This document shows, piece by piece, positions 45,747 to 56,345 of a stretch of DNA of 64,000 nucleotides (within the stretch, counting starts at the first letter, position 1; every line of letters starts with the position of its first letter). The translations under genes were made by a program, and so were the position numbers. The notes beneath the pieces are model-generated. The model was not told where the DNA came from, ran no database searches, and was given only the letters and a program-made list of their open reading frames with translations. This DNA is from Hydrogenophaga sp. (GTDB lineage Bacteria > Pseudomonadota > Gammaproteobacteria > Burkholderiales > Burkholderiaceae_C), in the NCBI GenBank assembly GCA_011391495.1, contig JAABQK010000002.1:124001-188000 (forward strand), given 5' to 3'.

Positions 45747-47846
45747 CTAGTGCAGTGCGCGGTAGATGGCATCGGCCAGTTCGCTGGAAATGCCCTCGAC
45801 CGTGCAGAGGTCGTCCACGCTGGCGGACGCCACGCCTCGCACACCACCAAAACGCTGCAGGAGGCGCGCGCGCTTCTTGGGGCCCACACCGGGGATGTCT
45901 TCGAGCTTGCTGCCGCCGGTGCGCACCTTGGCGCGCTGGGCCCGCATGCCGGTGATGGCGAAGCGGTGGGCCTCGTCGCGGATCTGCGCCACCAGCATGA
46001 GTGCGGCCGAATCGTGGCCTAGGTAGACCTTTTCGCGGCCGTCGGCGAACACCAGTTCTTCCAGGCCGACCTTGCGGCCTTCACCCTTTTCCACGCCGAC
46101 GATCAGCGACAGGTCCAGCCCGAGCTGCTGGAACACCTCGCGCGCCATGCTGACCTGCCCCTTGCCGCCGTCCACCAGCACAAGATCGGGCATGCGGGGT
46201 CCGCTGGGCGCCTCGGCGGTGGGCCCGGGGGGCGCATCTTCCTGGGCCTCAGATGCAACAGCGCCTGATGGCGGCTCGTGGCCCACACCCGTTGTGGGCT
46301 CCGGGCTGGCGAGGGCGGCGGGCGCTTCCTCCGCCCGCAGCGCCTCGGCGATCTTGCCGTAGCGGCGCAGCAGCACCTGGCGCATGGCAGCGTAGTCATC
46401 GCCCGGGGTGATGCCCTCGATGTTGTAGCGCCGGTACTGGCTGTTCTGCATCTTGTGGCCTTCGAACACCACACAGGATGCCTGGGTCGATTCGCCCGCC
46501 GTGTGCGAGATGTCGAAACACTCGATGCGCAGTTCGTCCAGGTTGTCGTCCGGCAGGCCCAGTGCATCGGCCAGCGCACGGGTGCGGGCCTGCTGCGACC
46601 CCTCTTCGGCCAGCAGGCGGGCCAGCGCGATGTCGGCGTTTTTCTGTGCCATCTCCAGCCAGATGCGGCGGTGTTCGCGTGGCTGGTGCACGGCGTTGAC
46701 CCGCGAGCCGGTCTGCTCGGTCAGTGCGTCCAGCAGCGGCTTGCCCACCGGGTGGCTGGTCACCAGCGTGTGCGGCATGGCCGTGCCCAGGTAGTGCTGG
46801 GCGATGAAGGCTTCCAGCACCTGCACCGCCACACGCTCCACCGGATCGGTCGCCGCGTCGTTCGCGTCGGCGCCCAGCCCGTCTTCCGCCAGCCAGCGGT
46901 GAATCTGGGTGGCGTCTTCCACATGCGCCGGGAAATAGGGGCGGTCGCCCAGATGGCGCCCCCCGCGGACCATGGCCAGGTTCACGCAGGCCCGCCCGCC
47001 CTGCACCCTGACCGCCAGCACATCCACATCCTTGTCGGACACGTTGTCCACCGCCTGCTGGTGCAGCACGCGGGACAAGGCAGCGATCTGGTTGCGGATC
47101 TCGGCCGCCTGCTCGAATTCGAGCTTCCCGGCGTGGGCCATCATGCGCTGCTCCAGCGCATCCAGCACCGCCTGGGTTTCACCACGCAGGAAGCGTTCGG
47201 CATCGGCCACGTCACGCGCATAAGCCTCGCTGTCGATCAGGTCCACGCAGGGACCGCTGCAGCGCTTGATCTGGTACAGCAGGCAGGGTCGCGTGCGGTT
47301 GGCAAACACCGTGTCTTCGCAGGTGCGCAGGCGGAACACTTTCTGCAGCAGCGTGATCGACTCCTTCACCGCCCACGCACTGGGGTAGGGTCCGTAATAG
47401 CTGTGGCGGCGATCCACCACGCCACGGTAATAGGCCATGCGGGGGAATGCGATGGAGGGCGACGGCATGACCCCGGCGGTGCGGTAGGTCTCGCGTGTGC
47501 CGGTGATCTTGAGGTAGGGGTAGCTCTTGTCGTCGCGGAACAGGATGTTGAACTTGGGGTTCAGCGTCTTGATCAGGTTGTTTTCCAGCAGCAGCGCCTC
47601 GGCCTCGGAGCGCACCACCGTGGTCTCCATGCGCACGATCTTGCTCACCATGTGGCCGATGCGTGTGCCGTCGTGGTTCTTCTGGAAATAGCTGCCAACG
47701 CGCTTTTTCAGGTTGCGCGCCTTGCCCACGTAGAGCAGCTGGCCCTGGGCATCGAAATAGCGGTAAACGCCCGGCAGCCCCGGCAGGGCCGCGACTTCGC
47801 TCAGCAGTTGTTCGGAATGGGGTGCTTCGGGTGCGGCGCTGGACAT
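45747..47846 (-). CDS. uvrC: Excinuclease ABC subunit C
   Basis: A 699-residue nucleotide-excision repair nuclease. GIY-YIG domain (about residues 17-95, [20 protein letters not shown]), UVR domain (about 215-250), RNase H-like 5' nuclease domain ([32 protein letters not shown]) and C-terminal helix-hairpin-helix pair ([20 protein letters not shown]). It is about 90 residues longer than E. coli UvrC, partly from a low-complexity Pro/Glu/Ala insert at about 505-552 inside the nuclease domain. Confidence 0.96.
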   Translation of the reverse strand: MSSAAPEAPHSEQLLSEVAALPGLPGVYRYFDAQGQLLYVGKARNLKKRVGSYFQKNHDGTRIGHMVSKIVRMETTVVRSEAEALLLENNLIKTLNPKFNILFRDDKSYPYLKITGTRETYRTAGVMPSPSIAFPRMAYYRGVVDRRHSYYGPYPSAWAVKESITLLQKVFRLRTCEDTVFANRTRPCLLYQIKRCSGPCVDLIDSEAYARDVADAERFLRGETQAVLDALEQRMMAHAGKLEFEQAAEIRNQIAALSRVLHQQAVDNVSDKDVDVLAVRVQGGRACVNLAMVRGGRHLGDRPYFPAHVEDATQIHRWLAEDGLGADANDAATDPVERVAVQVLEAFIAQHYLGTAMPHTLVTSHPVGKPLLDALTEQTGSRVNAVHQPREHRRIWLEMAQKNADIALARLLAEEGSQQARTRALADALGLPDDNLDELRIECFDISHTAGESTQASCVVFEGHKMQNSQYRRYNIEGITPGDDYAAMRQVLLRRYGKIAEALRAEEAPAALASPEPTTGVGHEPPSGAVASEAQEDAPPGPTAEAPSGPRMPDLVLVDGGKGQVSMAREVFQQLGLDLSLIVGVEKGEGRKVGLEELVFADGREKVYLGHDSAALMLVAQIRDEAHRFAITGMRAQRAKVRTGGSKLEDIPGVGPKKRARLLQRFGGVRGVASASVDDLCTVEGISSELADAIYRALH

Positions 47847-47902
47847 GGGCGGTATTGTGAACGGACCGATGCCCGGCTTCGGCCGACAATGGATGCTGCA
47901 AG

Positions 47903-49042
47903 ATGATGCCCATGCCCGCTGCTGCCCCGCGTTCCGACGCCCCTCCGCTCCTGACCTGGGACGTGTTCTGCCACGTCGTGGACAACCTCGGCGACATCGG
48001 CGTCTGCTGGCGCTTCTGCGCCGACCTGGCCACGCGCGGGCAGACCGTGCGGCTGTGGATCGACGAACCGGGTGCCCTGCGCTGGATGGTGCCCGGTGCG
48101 CTGGAAGGCCGCATGGCGGGCGTCAGCGTGCTGCACTGGACCGAGCCGCTCGCGAGCGGACTGCTCGCAGCGCTGGCGCCGGCCGACGTCTGGATCGAAA
48201 CCTTCGGCTGCCACCCGCCGCCGGAGGCGCTGGCGCACCGGGCCGCCACCATCGCCGCCGGCGGGCGGGCGCCGACCTGGGTCAACCTCGAATACATGAG
48301 CGCTGAGCCCTATGTGGAACGCTCGCACGGCCTGCCCTCGCTGGTGTCCACCGGGCCGATGCGCGGCGTTGGCAAATGGTTCTTCTACCCCGGCTTCACG
48401 CCCGCCACCGGCGGTCTGCTGCGGGAGCAGGACCTGCCTGCGAGACAAACCGCCTTCGACACCAAGGCCTGGCTCCAATCGCAAGGCCTGCCTCCCACCG
48501 ACCGCCCGCGCGCCAGCCTCTTCTGCTACGAGCCCGCCGTCCTGCCGGCCGTGCTGCAACAAGCCGGCGATGACGTGGCCAGCGACTGGCTGGTCACCGC
48601 CGGTCGCGCGGGTGATGCCGTCTCCGCCGCCCTGGCGCAAGGGCTGGACACCGGCCACGCGACGCTGCACCGCCTGCCGCGCCTGACCCAGCGCGACTAC
48701 GACCACCTGCTCTGGAGCTGCACGCTGAATTTCGTGCGTGGCGAAGACTCTCTGGTGCGGGCCCTCTGGGCCGGACAGCCCTTCGTCTGGCACATCTACC
48801 CGCAGCACGACGACGCCCACCACGCCAAACTCGACGCCTTCCTGGATTGGCTGCAGGCACCGCCCTCGCTGCGCGCATTTCATCGTGCCTGGAACAGCAT
48901 CGCAACGACGGATGGCCCGGTCTGGCCGGGCTGGGCGGTGGTGGACAGCTGGCGCACTTGTGTGCAGGCGGCCCGGCAACGCCTGCTGGTGCAACCCGAC
49001 CTGGTCACGCAGCTGCTCGAATTCATCACCAAAAAGCGATAA
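47903..49042 (+). CDS. earP: EF-P arginine rhamnosyltransferase EarP
   Basis: A 379-residue GT-B glycosyltransferase that attaches rhamnose from dTDP-rhamnose to Arg32 of [23 protein letters not shown] contains the catalytic Asp region. [33 protein letters not shown] and [26 protein letters not shown] are family signatures. efp, its substrate, follows 149 nt downstream. Confidence 0.95.
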   Translation: MMPMPAAAPRSDAPPLLTWDVFCHVVDNLGDIGVCWRFCADLATRGQTVRLWIDEPGALRWMVPGALEGRMAGVSVLHWTEPLASGLLAALAPADVWIETFGCHPPPEALAHRAATIAAGGRAPTWVNLEYMSAEPYVERSHGLPSLVSTGPMRGVGKWFFYPGFTPATGGLLREQDLPARQTAFDTKAWLQSQGLPPTDRPRASLFCYEPAVLPAVLQQAGDDVASDWLVTAGRAGDAVSAALAQGLDTGHATLHRLPRLTQRDYDHLLWSCTLNFVRGEDSLVRALWAGQPFVWHIYPQHDDAHHAKLDAFLDWLQAPPSLRAFHRAWNSIATTDGPVWPGWAVVDSWRTCVQAARQRLLVQPDLVTQLLEFITKKR

Positions 49043-49191
49043 AATTCAAGGCTTTGCGGAAAACCGGTCCGGTTCACACCGAGCCCCGTTGCCTGCCAGC
49101 CATCTGCCTCGCCGCACAGATCGCAGCCATCAGCACCGTTCCCGGGTCTTTCAGCCCTGCCGGAACTAGCGGCCCAACCGTTGGAATCTTT

Positions 49192-49746
49192 ATGAAAATC
49201 GCCCAAGAACTGCGCGCCGGCAATGTGATCATGCATGGCAAGGACCCGATGATCGTCCTGAAGACCGAATACGCCCGAGGCGGGCGTGGCGCGGCCACCG
49301 TACGCCTGAAACTCAAGGCCCTGCTCAACAACATGGCCACCGAAGTGGTCTGCCGGGCCGACGACAAAATGGACCAGATCATTCTGGACAAGAAGGACTG
49401 CACCTACTCCTACTTCGCCGATCCGATGTACGTCTGCATGGACGCCGACTACAACCAGTACGAGGTCGAAGCCGAAAACATGGGCGACGCGCTGAACTAC
49501 CTGGAAGACGGCATGCCGGTCGAAGTGGTGTTCTACGATGGCAAGGCCATCTCGGTCGAACTGCCCACCAGCGTCGAGCGCGAAATCACCTGGACCGAGC
49601 CTGCCGTCAAGGGCGACACGTCCGGCAAGGTGCTCAAGCCGGCCAAGATTGCCACCGGTTTCGAAGTGTCCGTGCCGTTGTTCGTGGCACAAGGCGACAA
49701 GATCGAGATCGACACCCGCACCGGCGAATACCGCAAGCGGGTCTGA
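49192..49746 (+). CDS. efp: Elongation factor P (Arg32 type)
   Basis: A 184-residue factor that relieves ribosome stalling at polyproline stretches. The loop [13 protein letters not shown] places Arg at position 32, the residue rhamnosylated by EarP, instead of the Lys used by EpmA-type EF-P. The upstream gene is earP. Polyproline-rich products in this window (TonB, HemP, NlpD) are plausible clients. Confidence 0.97.
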   Translation: MKIAQELRAGNVIMHGKDPMIVLKTEYARGGRGAATVRLKLKALLNNMATEVVCRADDKMDQIILDKKDCTYSYFADPMYVCMDADYNQYEVEAENMGDALNYLEDGMPVEVVFYDGKAISVELPTSVEREITWTEPAVKGDTSGKVLKPAKIATGFEVSVPLFVAQGDKIEIDTRTGEYRKRV

Positions 49747-49766
49747 TCGCACCTGCTCTGTCCTTT

Positions 49767-49791
49767 GAAAAGGCTCCTGCGGGAGCCTTTT
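49767..49791 (+). terminator. Terminator after efp
   Basis: GAAAAGGCTCC-TGCG-GGAGCCTTTTC stem-loop, 20 nt after the stop. Confidence 0.85.
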
Positions 49792-49825
49792 CACTTGGCG
49801 CACTCCAACCCATCCGCATGCACCC

Positions 49826-50704
49826 ATGGACCTGATCAGCCGCATCGCCGACGTCATCATCCCGGTGTTCCTGATCGTGGCCATCGGCTATGGCTACGCG
49901 CGGCGCCAGCCACCCGACCTCTCGGTCTTCAACCGCATCGCGCTCGATGTGCTGGCGCCGGTGCTGGTGTATTCGGCGCTGGCCTCGAAGGACTTCAACA
50001 TCGCCGAGCATGTGTCCCTGCTGATCGGCGGCACGGTGCTGATCCTGGGCGGCGGGCTGCTGGCCTGGCCGCTGGCGCGTGCATTTGGCGCCCAGCCGCG
50101 CACCCTGGTGCCGGTGGTCATGTTCAACAACTGCGGCAACATGGGGCTCCCGCTGGCGCTGCTCGCCTTTGGTCCAGCGCACTTTGGTGCCGCCGTGGCG
50201 CTGTTTTCGGTCAGCAACCTGTTCCATTTCTCGATCGGCGCACGCATCACCAGCCGCCAGGCCCGTACCCGCGACCTGCTGCTCAGCCCGCTGATGATCG
50301 GCACCGCGCTCGGCTTCGCGAGTGCGCTGACCGACCTGCGACCACCCGACGTGCTGCTTTCGGGCCTGAAGCTGCTGGGCGATGCCCTGCTGCCCATGAT
50401 GCTGTTTGCGCTCGGCGTGCGGCTGACCTCGCTCACCCGCGCGGGTCTGGCCCTGGGCATGCTGGGCGCCCTGGCGCGCCCGTTGATCGGGCTGGCGATC
50501 GGCATTCCGCTGGCCTGGGCGCTGGACCTCGAGGGCGCCGCGCGCGGACAGCTGCTGCTGTTTGCCGCCCTGCCCCCCGCGGTGATGCAGTTCATGCTGG
50601 CCGACCGCTACCGGCAGGAACCCGACAAGGTGGCCGCGATGATCATGCTGGGCAACGCGCTGGCCGTGATCTTTGTGCCATTGGCTTTGGCCATCGGCCT
50701 GTGA
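49826..50704 (+). CDS. AEC-family transporter
   Basis: A 292-residue membrane protein with about ten helices of the auxin-efflux-carrier (AEC) family. IIPVFLIVAIGYGYARRQ at the start and FNNCGNMGLPLALLAFG (N-x-G-x-xGLP) are typical. Bacterial members export or import carboxylates such as malate; the substrate is unknown. The LOG gene follows 41 nt later. Confidence 0.9.
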   Translation: MDLISRIADVIIPVFLIVAIGYGYARRQPPDLSVFNRIALDVLAPVLVYSALASKDFNIAEHVSLLIGGTVLILGGGLLAWPLARAFGAQPRTLVPVVMFNNCGNMGLPLALLAFGPAHFGAAVALFSVSNLFHFSIGARITSRQARTRDLLLSPLMIGTALGFASALTDLRPPDVLLSGLKLLGDALLPMMLFALGVRLTSLTRAGLALGMLGALARPLIGLAIGIPLAWALDLEGAARGQLLLFAALPPAVMQFMLADRYRQEPDKVAAMIMLGNALAVIFVPLALAIGL

Positions 50705-50745
50705 TCCAGACAATCCGACCCACGACACCCTCCAAGGAACCCATC

Positions 50746-51615
50746 ATGAATGCACAACACATCAGCGAGCGCCGCCTGGCCGATGCCTGGGCCGAGTTGC
50801 AGGCCCAGTCCGACGCGGGCACGCCGCTGCAGTCCGATGCCTACCGCCTGGCCTTCGCCGACCCGGAGTTCCTGCTGCGCCGCGAGACGCGCGGCATCCG
50901 GTTTCAGCTGGAAATGCTCAAACCCGATCTCGCCCAGCGCGACCTGGGGATCGAAAACACCGTGGTCGTGTTCGGCAGCGCGCGCTTCCGCGAACGGAGC
51001 GAAGCGCAGGCGATGCTGAGCGCGGCGCAGGCCAGCGGTGACGCCCATGCGCTCGCGCGGGCGCAGGCCCTGCTGCGCAACGCACCCTACTACGACCAGG
51101 CACGTGAATTCGCCCGCACCGTGGCGCGCTACAGCGCCCGCTGCCCGAAGGAGGACCAGCTGTTCATCTGCACGGGCGGCGGCCCCGGCATCATGGAAGC
51201 GGCCAACCGCGGCGCGCACGACGAGGGTGCGCTCAACGTCGGCCTGAACATCGCGCTGCCGCACGAGCAGTCGGCCAACCCCTACATCTCGCCCGAGCTG
51301 AGCTTCAAGTTCCACTACTTCGCGTTGCGCAAGATGCATTTCATGATGCGCGCCAAGGCCCTGGTGGCCTTTCCGGGTGGGTTCGGCACGCTGGACGAGC
51401 TGTTCGAGGTGATCACGCTGGTGCAGTGCAAGAAGGCCAAGCCGGTGCCGATCGTGCTGTTCGGCTCCGCCTACTGGAAACGCCTGATCAACCTGGATGT
51501 GATGGTCGAAGAAGGCACCATCTCGACCGAAGACCTGAAGCTTTTCGTCTATGTGGACGATCCGCGGGCCGCGTGGGACCACATCATGCGTTTCTACGAC
51601 TTGCCCAAAGTCTGA
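50746..51615 (+). CDS. LOG-family (lysine-decarboxylase-like) protein
   Basis: A 289-residue Rossmann-fold protein. ICTGGGPGIMEAANRGAHDEG and FPGGFGTLDELFEVITLVQ are the LOG motifs (PGGxGTxxE), found in cytokinin riboside phosphate phosphoribohydrolases and PpnN-type nucleosidases. It has an N-terminal extension of about 65 residues. ATG 50746 follows ccaaggaacccatc. True lysine decarboxylase activity is not expected. Confidence 0.9.
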   Translation: MNAQHISERRLADAWAELQAQSDAGTPLQSDAYRLAFADPEFLLRRETRGIRFQLEMLKPDLAQRDLGIENTVVVFGSARFRERSEAQAMLSAAQASGDAHALARAQALLRNAPYYDQAREFARTVARYSARCPKEDQLFICTGGGPGIMEAANRGAHDEGALNVGLNIALPHEQSANPYISPELSFKFHYFALRKMHFMMRAKALVAFPGGFGTLDELFEVITLVQCKKAKPVPIVLFGSAYWKRLINLDVMVEEGTISTEDLKLFVYVDDPRAAWDHIMRFYDLPKV

Positions 51616-51660
51616 AGCCCTGGCCTGTCCAAACAGCTGGGAGCGACGAGGAACTGTTCA

Positions 51661-51744
51661 GCACACACCGTGGAACCGGCTTCGCCGGGCCACAGGTGTC
51701 GTCCCCCCTCGGGGGGGGGACGACGCGAAGCGGCGCAGGGGGAC
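51661..51744. repeat. GC-rich stem-loop repeat, copy 5
   Basis: Core CCGTGGAACCGGCTTCGCCGGG, then CCCCCCTCGGGGGGG and GACGCGAAGCGGCGCAGGGGG, ending 2 nt from the stop of the outer-membrane efflux gene. It also serves as the junction with the convergent LOG gene. Confidence 0.8.
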
Positions 51745-51745
51745 T

Positions 51746-53185
51746 TCAGTACCCGCCGCCCAAAGCCTTGTACAACGCGACCTGGTTCTGCTGCCGCGCC
51801 AGGCGGGTCTGGGTGAGCGCCTGCTGGGTGGCAAACAGCGAACGCTGGGCGTCAAGCACATCGAGGTAGCTCGCCACGCCGTTGCGGTAGCGCAGCTCGG
51901 CCAGCCGGAAACGGTCGGCCTCGGCCGTGACCTGCAGCTGCTGCGCGCGCAGCTGCTCGGCCAGCATGGCCTGCCCGGCCAGCGCATCGGCCACTTCGCG
52001 GAAGGCGGTCTGGATGGCTTTTTCGTACTGCGCCACGGCGATGCCGCGCGCGGCGTTGGCCGAATCGAGCCCGGCCTGGTTGCGGCCCGCATCGAAGATC
52101 GGCAGCAGCGCCTGCGGCGCCAGCGTGAAGCCCCAGGATCCGTCCTTGAACAGTCCCGACAACTCGCTGCTCGCGGTACCCACACCAGCGGTGAGCGAAA
52201 TGCGCGGGAAGAAGGCGGCGCGCGCTGCACCGATGCTGGCGTTGGCCGCGATCAGCTGCTGTTCAGCCTGCCGGATGTCGGCCCGGCGCGTGAGCAGGTC
52301 GGAAGGCAGGCCCACCGGCAGCTCACGAAACAGGGCCAGGGGCGGTGCATCCGCTGGCATCCCGGACCCGGCCGGCGCCGCGGCCGTGAGGTCGGTCGGC
52401 AGCGGCTGACCCACCAGCAGGGTGAGCGCGTTCACATCCAATGCCCGCTGGCGCTGCTGCTGCGCCAGTGCGACCTGGGCTGCTGCGGTGAGCGACTCGG
52501 CCTGGCGAAGGTCCAGTGCCGAGGTGGCCCCGTTGTCAAAGCGCAGCTTGGTCAGGCGGAACGAATCCTGCCGGGTGGCGAGCGTCTGCTGTGTGAGCGC
52601 CAGCAGCTCGTCGCTGGTCCGAAGGCTCAGCCAGGTGCTCGCGACCGAGGCCACCAGACTGGTTTGCGCCGCTTTGCGGGCTTCCTCGCTGGCCAGGTAC
52701 TGCGCCAGCGCCGACTCTTTCAGACTCGCCACGCGGCCGAAGAAGTCGATCTCCCAGCTGGTCAGGGCCAGGCCCACGCTGTAGCTGCTGTTGATGCCCC
52801 CGTCGCTGGCGGGCTGGCGGTTGCCGCTGGCGGCGAGGTCCAGCGTCGGGAACTGGTCGGCACGGCGGATCTGGTACTGGGCGCGCACCTGCTCGATGTT
52901 GAGCACCGCCACGCGAAGGTCGCGGTTGTTCTTCAGCGCCAGGCCGATGAGCTCGCGCAGGCGTGGATCGACCACGAAATCGGTCCAGGCGATGTCGGCT
53001 GCTGCCGGGCTGGCCACCACGCCCGGAACGGGGCCGGGCCAGTCGGCCGCCACCGGCGCGGGCGGCCGCTCGTAGGTCGGGATCATCGAGCAGCCGGACA
53101 GCAGTGCTGCCACGGCCAGGCTGGCCAGCGCCGCCTTGCGGAAAGACACCGGCTGGCGCGCGAAACAGAGCTTGTTATCGGTCAT
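51746..53185 (-). CDS. RND efflux outer-membrane channel (OprM/NodT family)
   Basis: A 479-residue outer-membrane lipoprotein with lipobox ALLSGC (about residue 31) followed by MIPTYERP, typical of OprM. Two repeated OEP domains supply the TolC-like trimeric channel. ATG 53185 is chosen because the signal peptide then has normal length; it overlaps the pump gene by 11 nt. Confidence 0.93.
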   Translation of the reverse strand: MTDNKLCFARQPVSFRKAALASLAVAALLSGCSMIPTYERPPAPVAADWPGPVPGVVASPAAADIAWTDFVVDPRLRELIGLALKNNRDLRVAVLNIEQVRAQYQIRRADQFPTLDLAASGNRQPASDGGINSSYSVGLALTSWEIDFFGRVASLKESALAQYLASEEARKAAQTSLVASVASTWLSLRTSDELLALTQQTLATRQDSFRLTKLRFDNGATSALDLRQAESLTAAAQVALAQQQRQRALDVNALTLLVGQPLPTDLTAAAPAGSGMPADAPPLALFRELPVGLPSDLLTRRADIRQAEQQLIAANASIGAARAAFFPRISLTAGVGTASSELSGLFKDGSWGFTLAPQALLPIFDAGRNQAGLDSANAARGIAVAQYEKAIQTAFREVADALAGQAMLAEQLRAQQLQVTAEADRFRLAELRYRNGVASYLDVLDAQRSLFATQQALTQTRLARQQNQVALYKALGGGY

Positions 53186-56100
53186 CGGAATGCACTCCCA
53201 TGTGCGCTGCCTGCTCCGCATGCACGCGGTGCTGTCGCTCACTGTCTTTGAAGATCGATCGCACCACCACGAAGAAGACGGGCACGAACACGACCGCCAG
53301 CACCGTTCCGGTGAGCATGCCGCCGATCACGCCGGTGCCAATCGCCCGCTGGCTGGCAGAGCCCGCGCCGGTGGCCAGGAACAGCGGCAGCACGCCGAGC
53401 GTGAAGGCCATCGAGGTCATGATGATGGGACGGAAACGCAGGTGCGCCGCGGCCAGCGCCGCTTCGATCACGCCCTTCCCCTGGGCCTGCAGGTCCTTCG
53501 CGAACTCGATGATCAGGATCGCGTTCTTCGCCGAGAGGCCGATGATGGTGATCAGGCCGACCTGGAAGTACACGTCGTTCGAATAGCCGCGCAGCAGCGT
53601 GGCCAGCAGCACACCGAGCACACCCAGCGGCACCACCAGCACCACGGCCAGCGGGATGGACCAGCTTTCGTACAGGGCCGCCAGCGCGAGGAACACCGCC
53701 AGGATGGCGAAGCCGTAGAGGATCATGGCCTGTGAGCCGGCGAGCTTTTCCTCGCGCGACTGGCCGGTCCATTCGAAGCCGAAGCCCTGCGGCAATTTGG
53801 CCGCCAGCGCCTCCATCTCGGCCATGGCCTGGCCAGTGCTCACGCCTGGTGCGGCGCTGCCGCTGATGCGCATGGCCGGGTAACCGTTGTAGCGCACGGT
53901 CTGCATCGGGCCGGTGACCCAGTGCGTGCTGGCAAAGGCCGACAGCGGCACCGCCTGGCCCTTGCTGTTGAGCACGTTGATGCGCAGCACGTCGTCGGGC
54001 TGCATGCGCGCCGTGGCGTCGGCCTGCACCACCACGCGCTGCAGGCGCCCGGCGTTGGGGAAGTCGTTCACATAGCTCGACCCCAGCGCGGTGCCGATGG
54101 CAGCGCTGATGGCGTCAAAACCCACACCCTGGGCGTTGGCGCGGTCGCGGTCGATGTCGATCTGCAGTTGCGGCGCGTCTTCCAGGCCATCGGGTCGCAC
54201 CTGCGTCAGCAGTTTGCTCTGCGAGGCCATGCCCAGCATCTGATTGCGCGCGGCCAGCAGGGCATCGCGGCCCAGGCCGGCGCGGTCCTGCAGGCGGAAG
54301 CTGAAGCCCGACGAGGCGCCAAGCTCGGGAATGGGCGGCGGGCTGAGCGGGAAGATGAAGGCGTCCCGGATACCCGACAACGCGCCGAAAGCACGCCCTG
54401 CCACCGCCTGCGCGGAGCTGCCCGGCGCGACGCGCTCGGCCCAGTCTTTCAGCGTGACGAAAGCAAGTGCCGCGTTCTGCCCCTGGCCCGAGAAACTGAA
54501 GCCCAGCACGCCAACCATGCCTTCCACCTCGGGCTGCTGGAGCATGAAGCCTTCCACCTGCTTCATCACGGCCAGCGTGCGCTCCTGCGTCGCACCCGGT
54601 GGCAGCTGCACGTTCACGAGCAGCGTGCCCTGGTCTTCGTTGGGCAGGAAGGAGGTGGGCAGGCCTTTGTAGATCACCGCGACAGCGGCCACGATGGCGG
54701 CGTAGATCACCAGGGTGCGACCGGCGCGCGGCAGCAGCGCGGCCACGCCACCTTCGTAGCGCTTGGCGGTGCGCGCAAAACCGCGGTTGAACCAGCCGAA
54801 GAATCCCCTTTTCTCGTGGTGGTGCCCGGCTTCCACCGGCTTGAGCAGCGTCGCGCACAGCGCCGGGGTGAGCGAGAGCGCCATGAAGGCCGAGAAGGCG
54901 ATGGACACGCCCATCACGGCGGCGAACTGGCGGTAGATGTTGCCCACCGAGCCGCTGAAGAAGGCCAGCGGCACGAACACCGAGATCAGCACCACGGTAA
55001 CGCCGATGATGGCGCCCGAAATCTGGCCCATGGCCTTGCGCGTGGCCTGCAGCGGCGCCAGGCCCTCCTCGCTCATGATGCGCTCGACGTTTTCCACCAC
55101 CACGATCGCGTCGTCCACCACGATGCCGATCACCAGCACCATGCCGAACATGGTCAGCACGTTGATGGAGAAGCCCATGGCCAGCAGCGTGGCGAAGGTG
55201 CCCAGCAATGCCACCGGCACCACCACCGTGGGAATCAGGGTGTAGCGCCAGTTCTGCAGAAACAGGAACATCACCAGGAACACCAGCGCCACCGCCTCGG
55301 CCAGCGTCACCGCCACCTGCTGGATGGAGATCTTCACGAAGCGTGAGCTGTCATAAGGGATCTTCCAGGTCATGCCCTTGGGAAAGAACTTTTCCAGATC
55401 CGCCATCTTGGCGCGCACGGCTTCGGCCGTGGCCAGCGCGTTGCCACTGGGCGCGAGCTGCACACCGATGCCGGTGGACGGTTTGCCGTTCAGGCGCGCC
55501 GAGGTGGCGTAGGCCTGGGCGCCGAGCTCGATGCGGGCCACGTCTTTCAGGCGCACGGTGGCACCGTCGGCGCTGGCGCGCAGCACGATGTTGCCGAACT
55601 GCTCCACGCTGCCGAGCTGGCCGTTGACCACCACGGTGGCGGCGATGCTCTGGCCGGCCACGTTGGGCAGCGCACCGATCTCACCGGCCGAGACCTGCGC
55701 GTTCTGGGCGCGGATCGCGTTGCTCACATCGGCCGCGCTGAGGTTGAAGCCCAGCAGCTTGGCCGGGTCGATCCACACGCGCATGGCACGCTCGGTGCCA
55801 AAGAGCTGGGCCTGGCCCACACCGGGCAGGCGCTGCAGTTCGGGCACCACGCTGCGCGACGCGTAGTCGCCCAAGGCCACCGGGTCCCAGGCCGGGTCGT
55901 CGCTGGAGAGGATCGCGAACAGCAGGAAGTTGCTGCGCGACTTGTCCACGCGCACGCCCTGCTGCGTCACCGCGGCGGGCAGGCGCGGCGTGGCGCGCGC
56001 GAGCCGGTTCTGCACATCCACCTGCGCCAGGTCGGCGTTGGTGCCGGGCTGGAAGCTCAGCGTGATCGCGCCAGTGCCGTTGGCCTGGGCCACGGCTTCC

Positions 56101-56333
56101 ATGTAGATCAGGCCGGGCGAGCCGTTCATCTCCTGTTCAATGACCGAGAGCACGCTGTCCTCCAGCGTCTTGGCCGAGGCACCAGGGTAGGTGGCATTGA
56201 TCACGATGGACGGCGGCGCCACCGGCGGGTACTGGGCGATCGGGAGCTGGGTGATGGACACCGCGCCCAGCACCATGATGAAGAGCGCGATCACCCACGC
56301 GAAGATGGGGCGGTCGATGAAAAACTTTGCCAT
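53175..56333 (-). CDS. RND multidrug efflux pump, HAE1 family (AcrB/MexB-like)
   Basis: A 1,052-residue inner-membrane proton antiporter with 12 helices and two large periplasmic loops. It starts MAKFFIDRPIFAWVIALFIM. The proton relay is visible: Asp-Asp in GIVVDDAIVVVENVERIM and Lys in GLSAKNAILIIEFAK. AQLFGTERAMRVWIDPAKL and TSFLPNEDQG are HAE1 features. It sits between its adaptor (12 nt gap) and outer channel (overlap). Confidence 0.96.
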   Translation of the reverse strand: MAKFFIDRPIFAWVIALFIMVLGAVSITQLPIAQYPPVAPPSIVINATYPGASAKTLEDSVLSVIEQEMNGSPGLIYMEAVAQANGTGAITLSFQPGTNADLAQVDVQNRLARATPRLPAAVTQQGVRVDKSRSNFLLFAILSSDDPAWDPVALGDYASRSVVPELQRLPGVGQAQLFGTERAMRVWIDPAKLLGFNLSAADVSNAIRAQNAQVSAGEIGALPNVAGQSIAATVVVNGQLGSVEQFGNIVLRASADGATVRLKDVARIELGAQAYATSARLNGKPSTGIGVQLAPSGNALATAEAVRAKMADLEKFFPKGMTWKIPYDSSRFVKISIQQVAVTLAEAVALVFLVMFLFLQNWRYTLIPTVVVPVALLGTFATLLAMGFSINVLTMFGMVLVIGIVVDDAIVVVENVERIMSEEGLAPLQATRKAMGQISGAIIGVTVVLISVFVPLAFFSGSVGNIYRQFAAVMGVSIAFSAFMALSLTPALCATLLKPVEAGHHHEKRGFFGWFNRGFARTAKRYEGGVAALLPRAGRTLVIYAAIVAAVAVIYKGLPTSFLPNEDQGTLLVNVQLPPGATQERTLAVMKQVEGFMLQQPEVEGMVGVLGFSFSGQGQNAALAFVTLKDWAERVAPGSSAQAVAGRAFGALSGIRDAFIFPLSPPPIPELGASSGFSFRLQDRAGLGRDALLAARNQMLGMASQSKLLTQVRPDGLEDAPQLQIDIDRDRANAQGVGFDAISAAIGTALGSSYVNDFPNAGRLQRVVVQADATARMQPDDVLRINVLNSKGQAVPLSAFASTHWVTGPMQTVRYNGYPAMRISGSAAPGVSTGQAMAEMEALAAKLPQGFGFEWTGQSREEKLAGSQAMILYGFAILAVFLALAALYESWSIPLAVVLVVPLGVLGVLLATLLRGYSNDVYFQVGLITIIGLSAKNAILIIEFAKDLQAQGKGVIEAALAAAHLRFRPIIMTSMAFTLGVLPLFLATGAGSASQRAIGTGVIGGMLTGTVLAVVFVPVFFVVVRSIFKDSERQHRVHAEQAAHMGVHSDDR

Positions 56334-56345
56334 GTCGGCCGCTCC

